This document shows, in pieces, positions 1 through 7,001 of a stretch of 15,987 bases of DNA. The notes below the pieces were generated by a model. That model saw only the letters and a list, made by a program, of their open reading frames with translations, was not told the DNA's origin and did not search any database. This stretch comes from Pseudomonadota bacterium (lineage in GTDB: Bacteria; Desulfobacterota; Desulfobulbia; Desulfobulbales; SURF-16). The position numbers were made by a program, and so were the translations under genes. The stretch is from assembly GCA_030597865.1 (NCBI GenBank), contig JAUVQZ010000038.1, positions 1 through 15,987 on the forward strand, written 5' to 3'. The stretch's first letter is position 1, and each line of letters opens with the position of its first letter.

Positions 1-1634
1 AGGGGGGCCATATAACGTGCAATGGCCTCCAAGAGGCGGATATCGCTCTCCTGGTAGTCATCCTCCCTATTGGCCACGCCAATATAACCGGTGCCCTCAT
101 CCTGATAGACGATGGGCACAAACACATAGCGGTTCATGGCGATATGGCCCTCGGGCACCCTGGTTGACGGCCGGTTGCTGAATACGGTTTTTTTAGCCGT
201 TATTGCCCGCCCCCAAGCGCTGTCGCCCCAGCTATGGCGTGGGAAGACTATCTCCTTTTCCGCCACCTTACACTCTTCCCAGACATCCCTGGTCATGGAG
301 GGCACGATCAGATCGCCCCTGTCATCAATATAGCCGAAGACCCCGTATCTGCTGGCCATGGCCGGCAGGAGAACGGAGTTCAAGACCGCCCCGAATATCT
401 CATGGTTGGCCACGGTGAGAAAGAGCTCGGCAATACTGTTTTGGATGGCCAGCTCATGCTCGGAGCGCTGCAGGGCCTCGTTGCTGGCGGCCAGCTCTGC
501 CGTGCGCTCCCTGACCTTGTCCTCCAGCTCATCATAGGCCTTCTGCAAGGCCCCCTCGGCCTGCTTGCGCTTGGTGATATCGCGGATGGCGCCCACGGAC
601 CCAACAAAGATCTGCTCACCACCCTGCCCACGTGCTGGACCATAGACCCCGGCACTGTTGATCTCCACCACGATCATCTCGTCGCTGAGGGATTTGACCA
701 GTCCGCTTCGGTGGCTGTCGCCATCCCTGGAGAGAAGCCTGACCTCAAGGCCGCGGGTGGACCGCTCGCCCGACCTTCTTTCGTCAAAGAGGAGTGGCAC
801 CCCCTCCTTACCGGTCTGCTGTCCGGCAAAGCGCGGCAGCACCGTGCTCCGGCTCACTGACTCGGCATCAGCAGGGAGCATGAGGAGGCTGAAATGGTGG
901 CCAAGGAGTTCATCAGGCTCATAGCCCAGGATCTGCACGGCATCATTGAGGAAGGTAAAATGACCCGCAGCATCGATTCTATAGATGATATCAGGGACCA
1001 GCTCGACCACGGAGCGATAGCGTTCTTCACTCTCCTCAAGCTCCAGAAGCTTCTGGTCAAGCCTGTCCTTGGCCTCCTTGAGGGAGACCTGGGCCTCCAG
1101 CAGGGAGCGGTTCTGGTGGATGGCATTCTCATAGGTGGTGATGAGGAAATGGAGGATCTTGTCCTGGCTGGCCTGGAGGCTATAGATCTCTCCCCCATAG
1201 TCGAATTCAAGGGGCGCAACTCCTTTCCCTGGTAGTTCGGCAACGGGCTGACTTAAAAAAGTATTGATCTTGGCCCGCAGATCTTCTTCGTCATAGGGCT
1301 TGATCACATAGCTGTCCGCCCCCACGGCCAACCCCTTGAGCAGATCAGCCGGCTCACTGAGGGAGGTGAGCAGGATCACCGGGATAGGCCGCCACCGCTC
1401 GCTCTCTTTAATGGCCCGGCATAACTCAAAGCCATCCATCACCGGCATGGCGATATCCGTGACAATGAGATCAGGGGGCTGCTCCTCGACAATGGCCAGG
1501 GCCTCGGCGCCATTGCCGGCCACCAGGGCGGCCATGCCCTCCTGTTCAATAAAACGACGGAGCATCTCGGCCTGGATGGGGCTATCCTCAACCACCAGAA
1601 TACGACTTCTGCCCTCTGCATCAGTTTCACCCAT
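1..1634 (-). CDS. Response regulator with PAS and GAF domains (C-terminus outside window)
   Basis: The frame is open from the ATG at 1634 to the window edge (544 codons, no stop). The ATG overlaps the cheB stop (ATGA), so translation is probably coupled. Residues 10-128 form a REC domain: acidic pocket E16/D17, phosphoacceptor D60 in VTDIAMP, T90 and K112 (IKPYD). A helical linker with the 'TYENAIHQN' type of motif runs about 150-205. A PAS domain follows (about 205-360, ending in the usual DITKRKQAE), then a coiled coil (362-395) and a GAF-like domain (about 398-544). The output domain is beyond the edge; a GGDEF or a HisKA/HATPase module would both fit. In Wsp operons the gene after the CheB (WspF) is the REC-GGDEF protein WspR, and this gene sits in the same place. 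It is therefore the probable output regulator phosphorylated by the CheA. REC, PAS and GAF are read directly; the output type is unknown. Confidence 0.88.
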   Translation of the reverse strand, partial: MGETDAEGRSRILVVEDSPIQAEMLRRFIEQEGMAALVAGNGAEALAIVEEQPPDLIVTDIAMPVMDGFELCRAIKESERWRPIPVILLTSLSEPADLLKGLAVGADSYVIKPYDEEDLRAKINTFLSQPVAELPGKGVAPLEFDYGGEIYSLQASQDKILHFLITTYENAIHQNRSLLEAQVSLKEAKDRLDQKLLELEESEERYRSVVELVPDIIYRIDAAGHFTFLNDAVQILGYEPDELLGHHFSLLMLPADAESVSRSTVLPRFAGQQTGKEGVPLLFDERRSGERSTRGLEVRLLSRDGDSHRSGLVKSLSDEMIVVEINSAGVYGPARGQGGEQIFVGSVGAIRDITKRKQAEGALQKAYDELEDKVRERTAELAASNEALQRSEHELAIQNSIAELFLTVANHEIFGAVLNSVLLPAMASRYGVFGYIDDRGDLIVPSMTRDVWEECKVAEKEIVFPRHSWGDSAWGRAITAKKTVFSNRPSTRVPEGHIAMNRYVFVPIVYQDEGTGYIGVANREDDYQESDIRLLEAIARYMAP

Positions 1635-2707
1635 CATGACGTCTCCTGGTCCACGAGTTGGTTAAGGGTGGGAGCAATTTTGGCCAACGGCAGTAGATGC
1701 TTCACCGCACCCAGTTCCACCGCCTCCTTGGGCATGCCGAAAACCACAGATGTCGCCTCGTCCTGGGCGATGGTCAGGCCGCCGCTCAGGGCCACGGCAG
1801 CCATGCCAGCTGCCCCGTCATTGCCCATGCCGGACAACAGGACAGCCACCCCAAGCCTGCCATAGTAATGGGCCAGCGACTCAAACAGGGTATCAACCGA
1901 GGGGCGCTGACCATTCACCGGCTCGGCCTGGGACAGGTCAAGTCTGCCGTGGCTGTCCACCACCAAATGGACGCCCTCCGGTGGAAAGTAGACATGACCG
2001 GGCAGGGGGTGTTCATTTTTTTCAGCCATTTTCACGGTCAGGCCGGTGCTTTCATCAAGCCATTCGAGCAAAGAGTCAAGAAAGCCTGGACTGATATGCT
2101 GGACACAGAGAATGGGCAGGGGAAAGTTGCCTGGCAGCCCGGCGATGATCTCCAAAATTGCCTGGGGGCCACCTGTGGAGGCGCCCATTGCCACAATACG
2201 AGGGGTCTGTGACACCTTAACCGGCCTGCTCTCCTGTTTGACTTGGGGCATGGGGTGAATCTTCCCTCGGCGAATCACCGTCACACCGGCCAGGAGCTTG
2301 ACCCGATGACGCAGGGCCTGGGCCTCCCTCGAGTCTGCCTTAAAGCCGGCCCGGGGCTTGGCAAAGACATCCACAGCCCCGGCCCCAAGCAGACGAAAGA
2401 TATTCTCATCCTGGTGGTCCTGGACGGAAACAGAGATCACCAGGATGGGCAGGGGGCACTCTGCCATGATCCTCTCTGTCAGCTCATAGCCATCCATAAG
2501 GGGCATGTGCAGATCCGTACACACCACATCCGGCCTTAACTCCTTGATCAGCCTCAAAGCCTCACGGCCGTCCTGGGCCGTTGCTACCACCTCAATGGTG
2601 GAATCAACTGAAAATATACGTTTCAGTATATTCAAGACAATGGGAGAATCATCGACAAGTACGACCTTGACCGATTTTGCCTCTGGGGGGGTGTCCTGTG
2701 TCTTCAT
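1634..2707 (-). CDS. cheB: Chemotaxis response regulator protein-glutamate methylesterase CheB
   Basis: A complete 357-residue CheB, the usual length. It removes methyl groups from (and deamidates) glutamyl residues of the chemoreceptor, countering CheR. The REC domain (about 12-130) has D19/D20 and phosphoacceptor D65 in CTDLHMP. The methylesterase domain (about 168-350) has the catalytic triad S177 (MGASTGG), H204 (CVQHISPGF) and D297 (GMGNDGAAG). The start is the only good one: residues 13 onward already form the first REC strand, although the Shine-Dalgarno is weak. Its position directly after the CheA-REC gene matches WspF and FrzG. The upstream gap is long because an inverted-repeat element is inserted there; its stop overlaps the next gene's start. 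Confidence 0.97.
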   Translation of the reverse strand: MKTQDTPPEAKSVKVVLVDDSPIVLNILKRIFSVDSTIEVVATAQDGREALRLIKELRPDVVCTDLHMPLMDGYELTERIMAECPLPILVISVSVQDHQDENIFRLLGAGAVDVFAKPRAGFKADSREAQALRHRVKLLAGVTVIRRGKIHPMPQVKQESRPVKVSQTPRIVAMGASTGGPQAILEIIAGLPGNFPLPILCVQHISPGFLDSLLEWLDESTGLTVKMAEKNEHPLPGHVYFPPEGVHLVVDSHGRLDLSQAEPVNGQRPSVDTLFESLAHYYGRLGVAVLLSGMGNDGAAGMAAVALSGGLTIAQDEATSVVFGMPKEAVELGAVKHLLPLAKIAPTLNQLVDQETS

Positions 2708-2754
2708 AGGCTGTAATGGTTTAGTAGTGAGACGGCATAGTTATTTTGGCATTA

Positions 2755-2997
2755 AGGGGCTATATCCACTTCGCGGGCCTAAGGCAAAATTTGAGAATTT
2801 GTGAAATAAGAATTTGAGAAATAGGTAGAAGGAAGGTTGTTAATTAACAAAAGTATACCCCAAGGGTTCAGTTCAATCCCCCCTTGAGGGGGGCACTCGG
2901 AGTCTTCATTTACCTCTTGCAGGCGCCTTATTCTCAACTTCTTATTTCTTATTTCACAAATTCTCACAGGACAAATCCCGCCAAGTGGATAGCCCCT
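2755..2997. mobile_element. MITE-like element with long terminal inverted repeats and 8-bp target duplication
   Basis: The 243-bp element starts AGGGGCTAT and ends ATAGCCCCT. The terminal inverted repeats are about 65 nt: AGGGGCTAT, then CCACTT and GCGGG, then a perfect 20-nt match (2793-2812 against 2946-2965), then TTGAGAA. An 8-bp direct repeat TGGCATTA flanks it exactly (2747-2754 and 2998-3005), the mark of transposition. It holds no credible gene; the 74-codon minus-strand frame across it has no known motif and its ends translate the inverted repeats. Inside are a 14-bp perfect palindrome TTGTTAATTAACAA (2837-2850) and a C6-TTGA-G6 hairpin (2878-2893). It sits 1 nt past the cheA stop codon; without it and one duplicate, cheA and cheB would be 48 bp apart. 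The parent transposase is not in the window. An 8-bp duplication is seen in several IS families, IS1595 among them, but I cannot assign one. Confidence 0.85.
2878..2893. repeat. C6/G6 hairpin inside the MITE-like element
   Basis: Six C, the loop TTGA, then six G form a perfect 6-bp GC stem. There is no adjacent T-run on either strand, so it is not a canonical Rho-independent terminator. It could still slow or partly stop the operon transcript between cheA and cheB. Confidence 0.6.
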
Positions 2998-3006
2998 TGG
3001 CATTAT

Positions 3007-5256
3007 TTAAATCAGTCTTTTCAAGGTCTCCAATAACACCGTCTGTTCAAAGGTGGCCTTGGTGATATAGGCATTGGCGCCCACCGCCAGCCCCTGACGT
3101 TTGTCCTCATCAGAGGAGAGGGTGGTGACCAGAATCACCGGCAGGTCCTTATAACGACTGTCCTGGCGAATCTTCTTTGTTAGCTCAAAGCCGTTCATAT
3201 TGGGCATCAGGATATCGCTGACCACACCATCCACCTGGTGGCTGCTCAGCTTGTCATAGGCATCGACCCCATCCACTGCCACCACCACCTGGTAACCGGC
3301 ACCCTCAAGGATACGTTTTTCCTGGGTACGGGTGACCAGGGAATCTTCAGCAAGCAACACCACCTGCCTGCGCCCTTGGGCCATGACGCTCTCCTCCGGA
3401 GGAGTCGCCATGGTGGTCCGGCGCACGGCCCGGATGAGATCCGCAGGGTTGAGAATCATGCAGACCTCGCCGCTGCCGAGGATGGTGGATCCGGAAACAT
3501 TACGAACCCTCTTGAGCAGGGCGCCAGGGGGCTTGACCACCACCTCCTGGACATCGACAACCGCATCCACCAGCAGACCAAGCTGCTCATCATCTGCCTG
3601 CACCACAACACAGTAGAGGTAGGGCCCGTGAGCAGCTGACTCTTCCCCTTTGGGGGCCGGCAACTCCAGCAGGTCAATGAGGGGCTCCACTGAGATGGCC
3701 TCTTCGTCGATCAGGGCGGTTTGCCTCCCCTCCACGGAAAACAGGGCATCAGGGGTGAGACGCCTGCTGCCCACCACAAATCCGGAGGGAATGGCGCACA
3801 GCCACTGGGCCACCTGGACCAGCATGACATGACTGGTGGCTATGGTCAGCGGCAACACCATGCGCAGCGTAGTGGACTGCTGCCAGACAGAGTCAAGTTC
3901 CAGCCTGCCCTTCAGGGCCTCGATATTGGCCCGTACCACATCAAGCCCCACCCCCCGGCCGGAAATATCGGTGACCATCTCCTGGGTGGAGAGACCGGAG
4001 AGAAAGATGAGGGACTGGATCTGCTGCGCTGTCATGCCAACAAGCTCCTCCTCGCCATAGAACTTCCTATGCAAGGCCGCCCTTTTAATCTTCTCCAGAT
4101 CAATACCGCCCCCATCGTCCTCCACCTCCACCACCACACTGGCCGCGGTCTGATAGCCCCGGAGGTGGATGGTACCAATCCGGGGCTTGCCCAGGCGCCT
4201 CCGCTCCTCCTGGGACTCTATGCCGTGGTGGAGACTGTTGCGGATCAGGTGCATGAGAGGGTCCTTGAGCTCCTCAAGGATACGTTTATCAGCGCTGGTC
4301 TCGCCCCCCTCAATAATCAGCTCAATATCCTTGCCCAGCTCCCTGCTGATATCGCGTCCCATGCGGGGAAAGAGGTTGAACAGGGTGGAGAGCGGCAGCA
4401 TGCGGATGCGCCGTATGCCCTCATCCAACCGGGCGGTTACCGCCTCAAGACGGGTGCTGTCCTCATACATGGCGCCATGGATCTGCTCGAGGCGGGAGGT
4501 GAAATGGCTGGAAAAGGCCTGCTCCTCTTCGGACAACTCCGCCAGCAGCCTGCGGCGGACAGCAAGGCCCCGGCCATATTCCTCCCAACAGGCCATGAGA
4601 TCCTCCACATCATGGAGGCGCTGGTCGATTCCTGTTTTGGTGACGATCAGCTCGCCGGCCTGGGTCATCAGTTCGTCCAGTTGCCTGGGCTGAACGCGAA
4701 TGGTCTCAATGTGATACTCCACATGGGCAACCCCCGTTTCAGACCGTTGCCCTTTTGGCCCATGGGGTTCCAACACGGCCTCAGGTTCTTGTGCTCCATC
4801 CTCCCCTGTTGGTTCACTGGCTTTTGGCGGCCCCTTGGCCGATTCTGCCGGCAATGGCGAGGGAGCCTCCTTTCTCTTCTCCTTGTCCGGGCTGAGTGCT
4901 GCCATAACCTGGGAGACATTCACCGTGGCCAGGGTGCCACTCACCGCCTCTGCCACCAAAGACCTGATGGCATCAAGGCCTGTGTAGAGATCGTCCAGCC
5001 AGCGGGGATCAAGACGAAGCTCTCCCCTGGTGGCGGCCCGCAGGGTATCTTCCAGACGATGGCTCAGCATCTCGATTTCAGCCAGGCCAAGCATGCGGGC
5101 GGCGCCTTTCAGGCTATGGGCCTCACGCCACACCTCCTCCTTTGCCGTTTCATCGTCACCATTTTTTTCCAAATGAAGAAAGCCCTGCTCAAGACGCTGA
5201 ATATGCTCTTCGCTTTCAGCCCTGAACATCTGCCGGAGTTCCTTATCTTCAATCAT
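3007..5256 (-). CDS. cheA: Hybrid chemotaxis histidine kinase CheA-REC
   Basis: Cytoplasmic kinase of the array, 749 residues. It autophosphorylates on the Hpt histidine in response to the receptor and passes phosphate to REC domains. In order: Hpt (about 1-110) with H47 in EAHSLKGAARMLG; a Pro/Glu-rich linker (125-178) with no recognisable P2 domain; dimerisation/P3 (about 185-290, LDELMTQAGELIV); HATPase_c (about 290-470) with N340, the DDGGG box 380-384 and GRGVGLDVV 433-441; a CheW-like P5 domain (about 470-615); and a C-terminal REC (630-749) with E637/D638, phosphoacceptor D681, T711 and K733. All catalytic residues are present. A fused REC is the layout of WspE, FrzE and ChpA; it may act as a phosphate sink or substitute for a separate CheY, which this cluster lacks. 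The ATG at 5256 has only a weak G-rich leader. A MITE-like element begins 1 nt past the stop. Confidence 0.97.
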   Translation of the reverse strand: MIEDKELRQMFRAESEEHIQRLEQGFLHLEKNGDDETAKEEVWREAHSLKGAARMLGLAEIEMLSHRLEDTLRAATRGELRLDPRWLDDLYTGLDAIRSLVAEAVSGTLATVNVSQVMAALSPDKEKRKEAPSPLPAESAKGPPKASEPTGEDGAQEPEAVLEPHGPKGQRSETGVAHVEYHIETIRVQPRQLDELMTQAGELIVTKTGIDQRLHDVEDLMACWEEYGRGLAVRRRLLAELSEEEQAFSSHFTSRLEQIHGAMYEDSTRLEAVTARLDEGIRRIRMLPLSTLFNLFPRMGRDISRELGKDIELIIEGGETSADKRILEELKDPLMHLIRNSLHHGIESQEERRRLGKPRIGTIHLRGYQTAASVVVEVEDDGGGIDLEKIKRAALHRKFYGEEELVGMTAQQIQSLIFLSGLSTQEMVTDISGRGVGLDVVRANIEALKGRLELDSVWQQSTTLRMVLPLTIATSHVMLVQVAQWLCAIPSGFVVGSRRLTPDALFSVEGRQTALIDEEAISVEPLIDLLELPAPKGEESAAHGPYLYCVVVQADDEQLGLLVDAVVDVQEVVVKPPGALLKRVRNVSGSTILGSGEVCMILNPADLIRAVRRTTMATPPEESVMAQGRRQVVLLAEDSLVTRTQEKRILEGAGYQVVVAVDGVDAYDKLSSHQVDGVVSDILMPNMNGFELTKKIRQDSRYKDLPVILVTTLSSDEDKRQGLAVGANAYITKATFEQTVLLETLKRLI

Positions 5257-5505
5257 GATCCCGGCCCCCTGCCTCAGGCTTAACCCAGATAAACTGGGGA
5301 AAAAATTAATGTTTTAAGGACTCTTTCTGGGTACCCCCTCGGAGTCAAGCGCTTAGCTGAGGGGTATTTTTGCCACCAGATTAACCTCTAAGGTCCTAAC
5401 CACGCAGAGCCTGATAAGTGCCTTGGCGGTGAATGTCTGTTGCTGATTTCAATAACACTTTCCCGGGTTCTTGTTTTTTTGTGGGTGCTTTTATGGAGTA
5501 AGGCA
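5257..5505. other. 249-bp intergenic gap with hairpins and degenerate repeat-like sequence
   Basis: No coding potential is seen between the receptor stop and the cheA start, an unusually long gap for a co-transcribed unit. Visible structure: a CCCAG/CTGGG hairpin 5284-5298 just upstream of cheA; a larger imperfect hairpin 5332-5366; and a stretch at about 5398-5434 (AACCACGCAGAG ... CCTTGGCGGTGAA) that resembles the degenerate 'ACCACG.../...GGCGGTGAA' intergenic repeats common in environmental Desulfobacterota genomes (from memory). No sigma70 promoter for cheA stands out. Confidence 0.5.
5332..5366 (+). repeat. Imperfect hairpin followed by T5 on the plus strand
   Basis: TACCCCCTC (5332-5340) pairs with GAGGGGTA (5359-5366), with one bulged C and an 18-nt loop that itself holds AAGCGCTT. 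TTTTT follows on the plus strand. This is terminator-like only for plus-strand (antisense) transcription, since the neighbouring genes read minus. It may instead be the relic of an inserted repeat. Confidence 0.45.
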
Positions 5506-6954
5506 TTAAATTATCTGCCTGATCTCCTGGGCAAGTTGATCCATCTGTTCCAGGCCCGCCCTGGTCTGCTGGACCCCTGCCGAGGACTGCTTGGCCCCGC
5601 TATTGAGACTGTTCATGGCCTCCACCACCTGGGCAATGGCCCCGCTCTGCTGCTTGGTGGACAGGGAAATCTGCTTGACGTTTTCAGAGATCATACCCAC
5701 CGAATCCACCAGCACGTTGAAGACCTGTCCTGTTTCTGCCACTGTGGCGGCGGCCTCATCCAAGGTCTTGGTACCATCCTCGGCCGCCATCACCGTCCCA
5801 TTGGTAACCTTCTGGACATCCTCCACCAGGGTGGAGATCCGTCGGGCTGATTTCTTGCTCTGGTCGGCGAGCTTACGGATCTCCTGGGCCACCACAGCAA
5901 AACCCTTGCCCTGTTCCCCGGCCCGCACCGCCTCCACCGCCGCATTTAAGGCCAACAGGTTGGTCTGGTCGGCAATATCGGTGACATCGCTGATGATCTT
6001 GTCAATCTGGCCTGTCTGCTCACTGAGACGCAGGATCTGTTCACCAATGGTTTCGACCTTCTGGCGCAGTTCGTCCATGCTCCCCAGCATATCCGCCACC
6101 ATCTCACCACCCTGCTCAGCCTTCTCTGCCCCTTCACCGGCGGTTCCCGCCGCTGCCTCGGCCTGCTCCGTGGCCCGACGGGAGACGGCATCCAACTCAT
6201 CCATGGTGCTGGTGGTTTCAGAGACTGCGGTTACCTGTTGCTCCAGAACCTTGCCGTGCTCATCGGCGCTGACGCCGATCTGGCTCACCGATGTCGACAT
6301 CCTGGTCACCGCACCGATGAGGACACGGCGGATATCCCGCCCCAGGGCAAGGGCCACGGCAGCCATGAGCAGGGTAAGGAGGAGGGCGATCACGGCCATG
6401 ATGTAGCGGTCCCTGGCCACCTCATCCACCAGGCCGCCCGCATCCAGCTCGGTCCGGGCCAGGTCGGCCAGCATGGTATGGAAGAGTGTCTGGATCTGTG
6501 CCAATGCCGGCGCCGTGCTCTGCCGGTAAAGCTGTTGCGCCCCGTCCCGCTCCCCCTTGAGCACTTCATTGATCCGGGCCACAGAGTGATGGAGTTCATC
6601 ATGGGGCTTTTCCAGGGCCGCCAGATTGGCCCCAAGGTAGGGGGATATCCTCTCCATCTCCTGGCGCCCACCACCGTAATACCACTGGCCCAGCTTGCAG
6701 AGGCGGGGATCCACCTCTACATCCAGCTCCGTAATATCCGAAGCAATGAGACCCTCCAGGACCTCGGTGCCCCATTCGATATGGTCAAGGTTAAAGTGAT
6801 GGAGCCTGTCATGCTCTGCTGCGGTCTGGCTGAGGCGCTGGGCATGGCCATGGAGCGAGCTGATGGCCAGAAAGGCATAGCCTCCGAGCATGGCCAGGGC
6901 CGCTATTCCCAGGCCAAAACCAAGGGTGATCTTTGCACTGACTGTTAATTTCAT
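5506..6954 (-). CDS. Methyl-accepting chemotaxis protein with predicted extracytoplasmic CZB (zinc-binding) domain
   Basis: Inner-membrane receptor of 482 residues, probably the dedicated sensor of this cluster. The start at 6954 is preferred over an in-frame ATG at 6969 because GGGAGGAG lies 4-12 nt before it. TM1 is about 8-33 and TM2 about 183-205. Between them is a CZB-like domain: H58 (DHIEW), C86 (CKLGQWY), H118 and H122 (HDELH), the three His and one Cys that bind zinc in this family. Basic residues before TM1 and after TM2 predict an N-in topology, placing CZB in the periplasm. No HAMP domain is recognisable after TM2. The signalling bundle follows, with its tip about 325-360 (DQTNLLALNAAVEAVRAGEQGKGFAVVAQE; one unusual V for A). 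There is no C-terminal CheR-binding pentapeptide. The ligand is unknown; zinc or oxidants acting on the zinc-thiolate are the family precedents. Confidence 0.93.
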   Translation of the reverse strand: MKLTVSAKITLGFGLGIAALAMLGGYAFLAISSLHGHAQRLSQTAAEHDRLHHFNLDHIEWGTEVLEGLIASDITELDVEVDPRLCKLGQWYYGGGRQEMERISPYLGANLAALEKPHDELHHSVARINEVLKGERDGAQQLYRQSTAPALAQIQTLFHTMLADLARTELDAGGLVDEVARDRYIMAVIALLLTLLMAAVALALGRDIRRVLIGAVTRMSTSVSQIGVSADEHGKVLEQQVTAVSETTSTMDELDAVSRRATEQAEAAAGTAGEGAEKAEQGGEMVADMLGSMDELRQKVETIGEQILRLSEQTGQIDKIISDVTDIADQTNLLALNAAVEAVRAGEQGKGFAVVAQEIRKLADQSKKSARRISTLVEDVQKVTNGTVMAAEDGTKTLDEAAATVAETGQVFNVLVDSVGMISENVKQISLSTKQQSGAIAQVVEAMNSLNSGAKQSSAGVQQTRAGLEQMDQLAQEIRQII

Positions 6955-6958
6955 TTCC

Positions 6959-6967
6959 ACTCCTCCC
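6959..6967 (-). promoter_or_regulatory. Strong Shine-Dalgarno that decides the receptor start
   Basis: On the minus strand GGGAGGAGT lies just before GGAAATGAAA. It favours the ATG at 6954, giving a protein that begins MKLTVSAKI, over the upstream ATG at 6969, which lies 5' of the site and has no Shine-Dalgarno of its own. Confidence 0.75.
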
Positions 6968-7001
6968 ATTCACTCTTTAGCCTTCAACTTTTATTTGCCG
7001 A

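Noticed and set aside
854..1243. Open frames over 136-1630 on both strands (for example 129 codons minus, 208 codons plus at 234-860)
   Set aside because: They are out of frame with the continuous REC-PAS-GAF reading frame from 1634 to the window edge, which carries all domain motifs.
2779..3003. 74-codon minus-strand frame between cheA and cheB
   Set aside because: It lies almost entirely inside the MITE-like element, and both of its ends are translations of the inverted repeats; there is no sign of a conserved protein.
3721..5283. 520-codon plus-strand open frame
   Set aside because: It lies wholly opposite cheA, has no recognisable domain, and arises from the codon bias of the GC-rich cheA gene, whose own product has every expected motif.
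2895..5347. Shared CTCGGAGTC 9-mer and C/G-rich hairpins in the MITE-like element and in the mcp-cheA gap
   Set aside because: The surrounding sequence does not align in either orientation, so a common origin is not supported; chance or base composition suffices.
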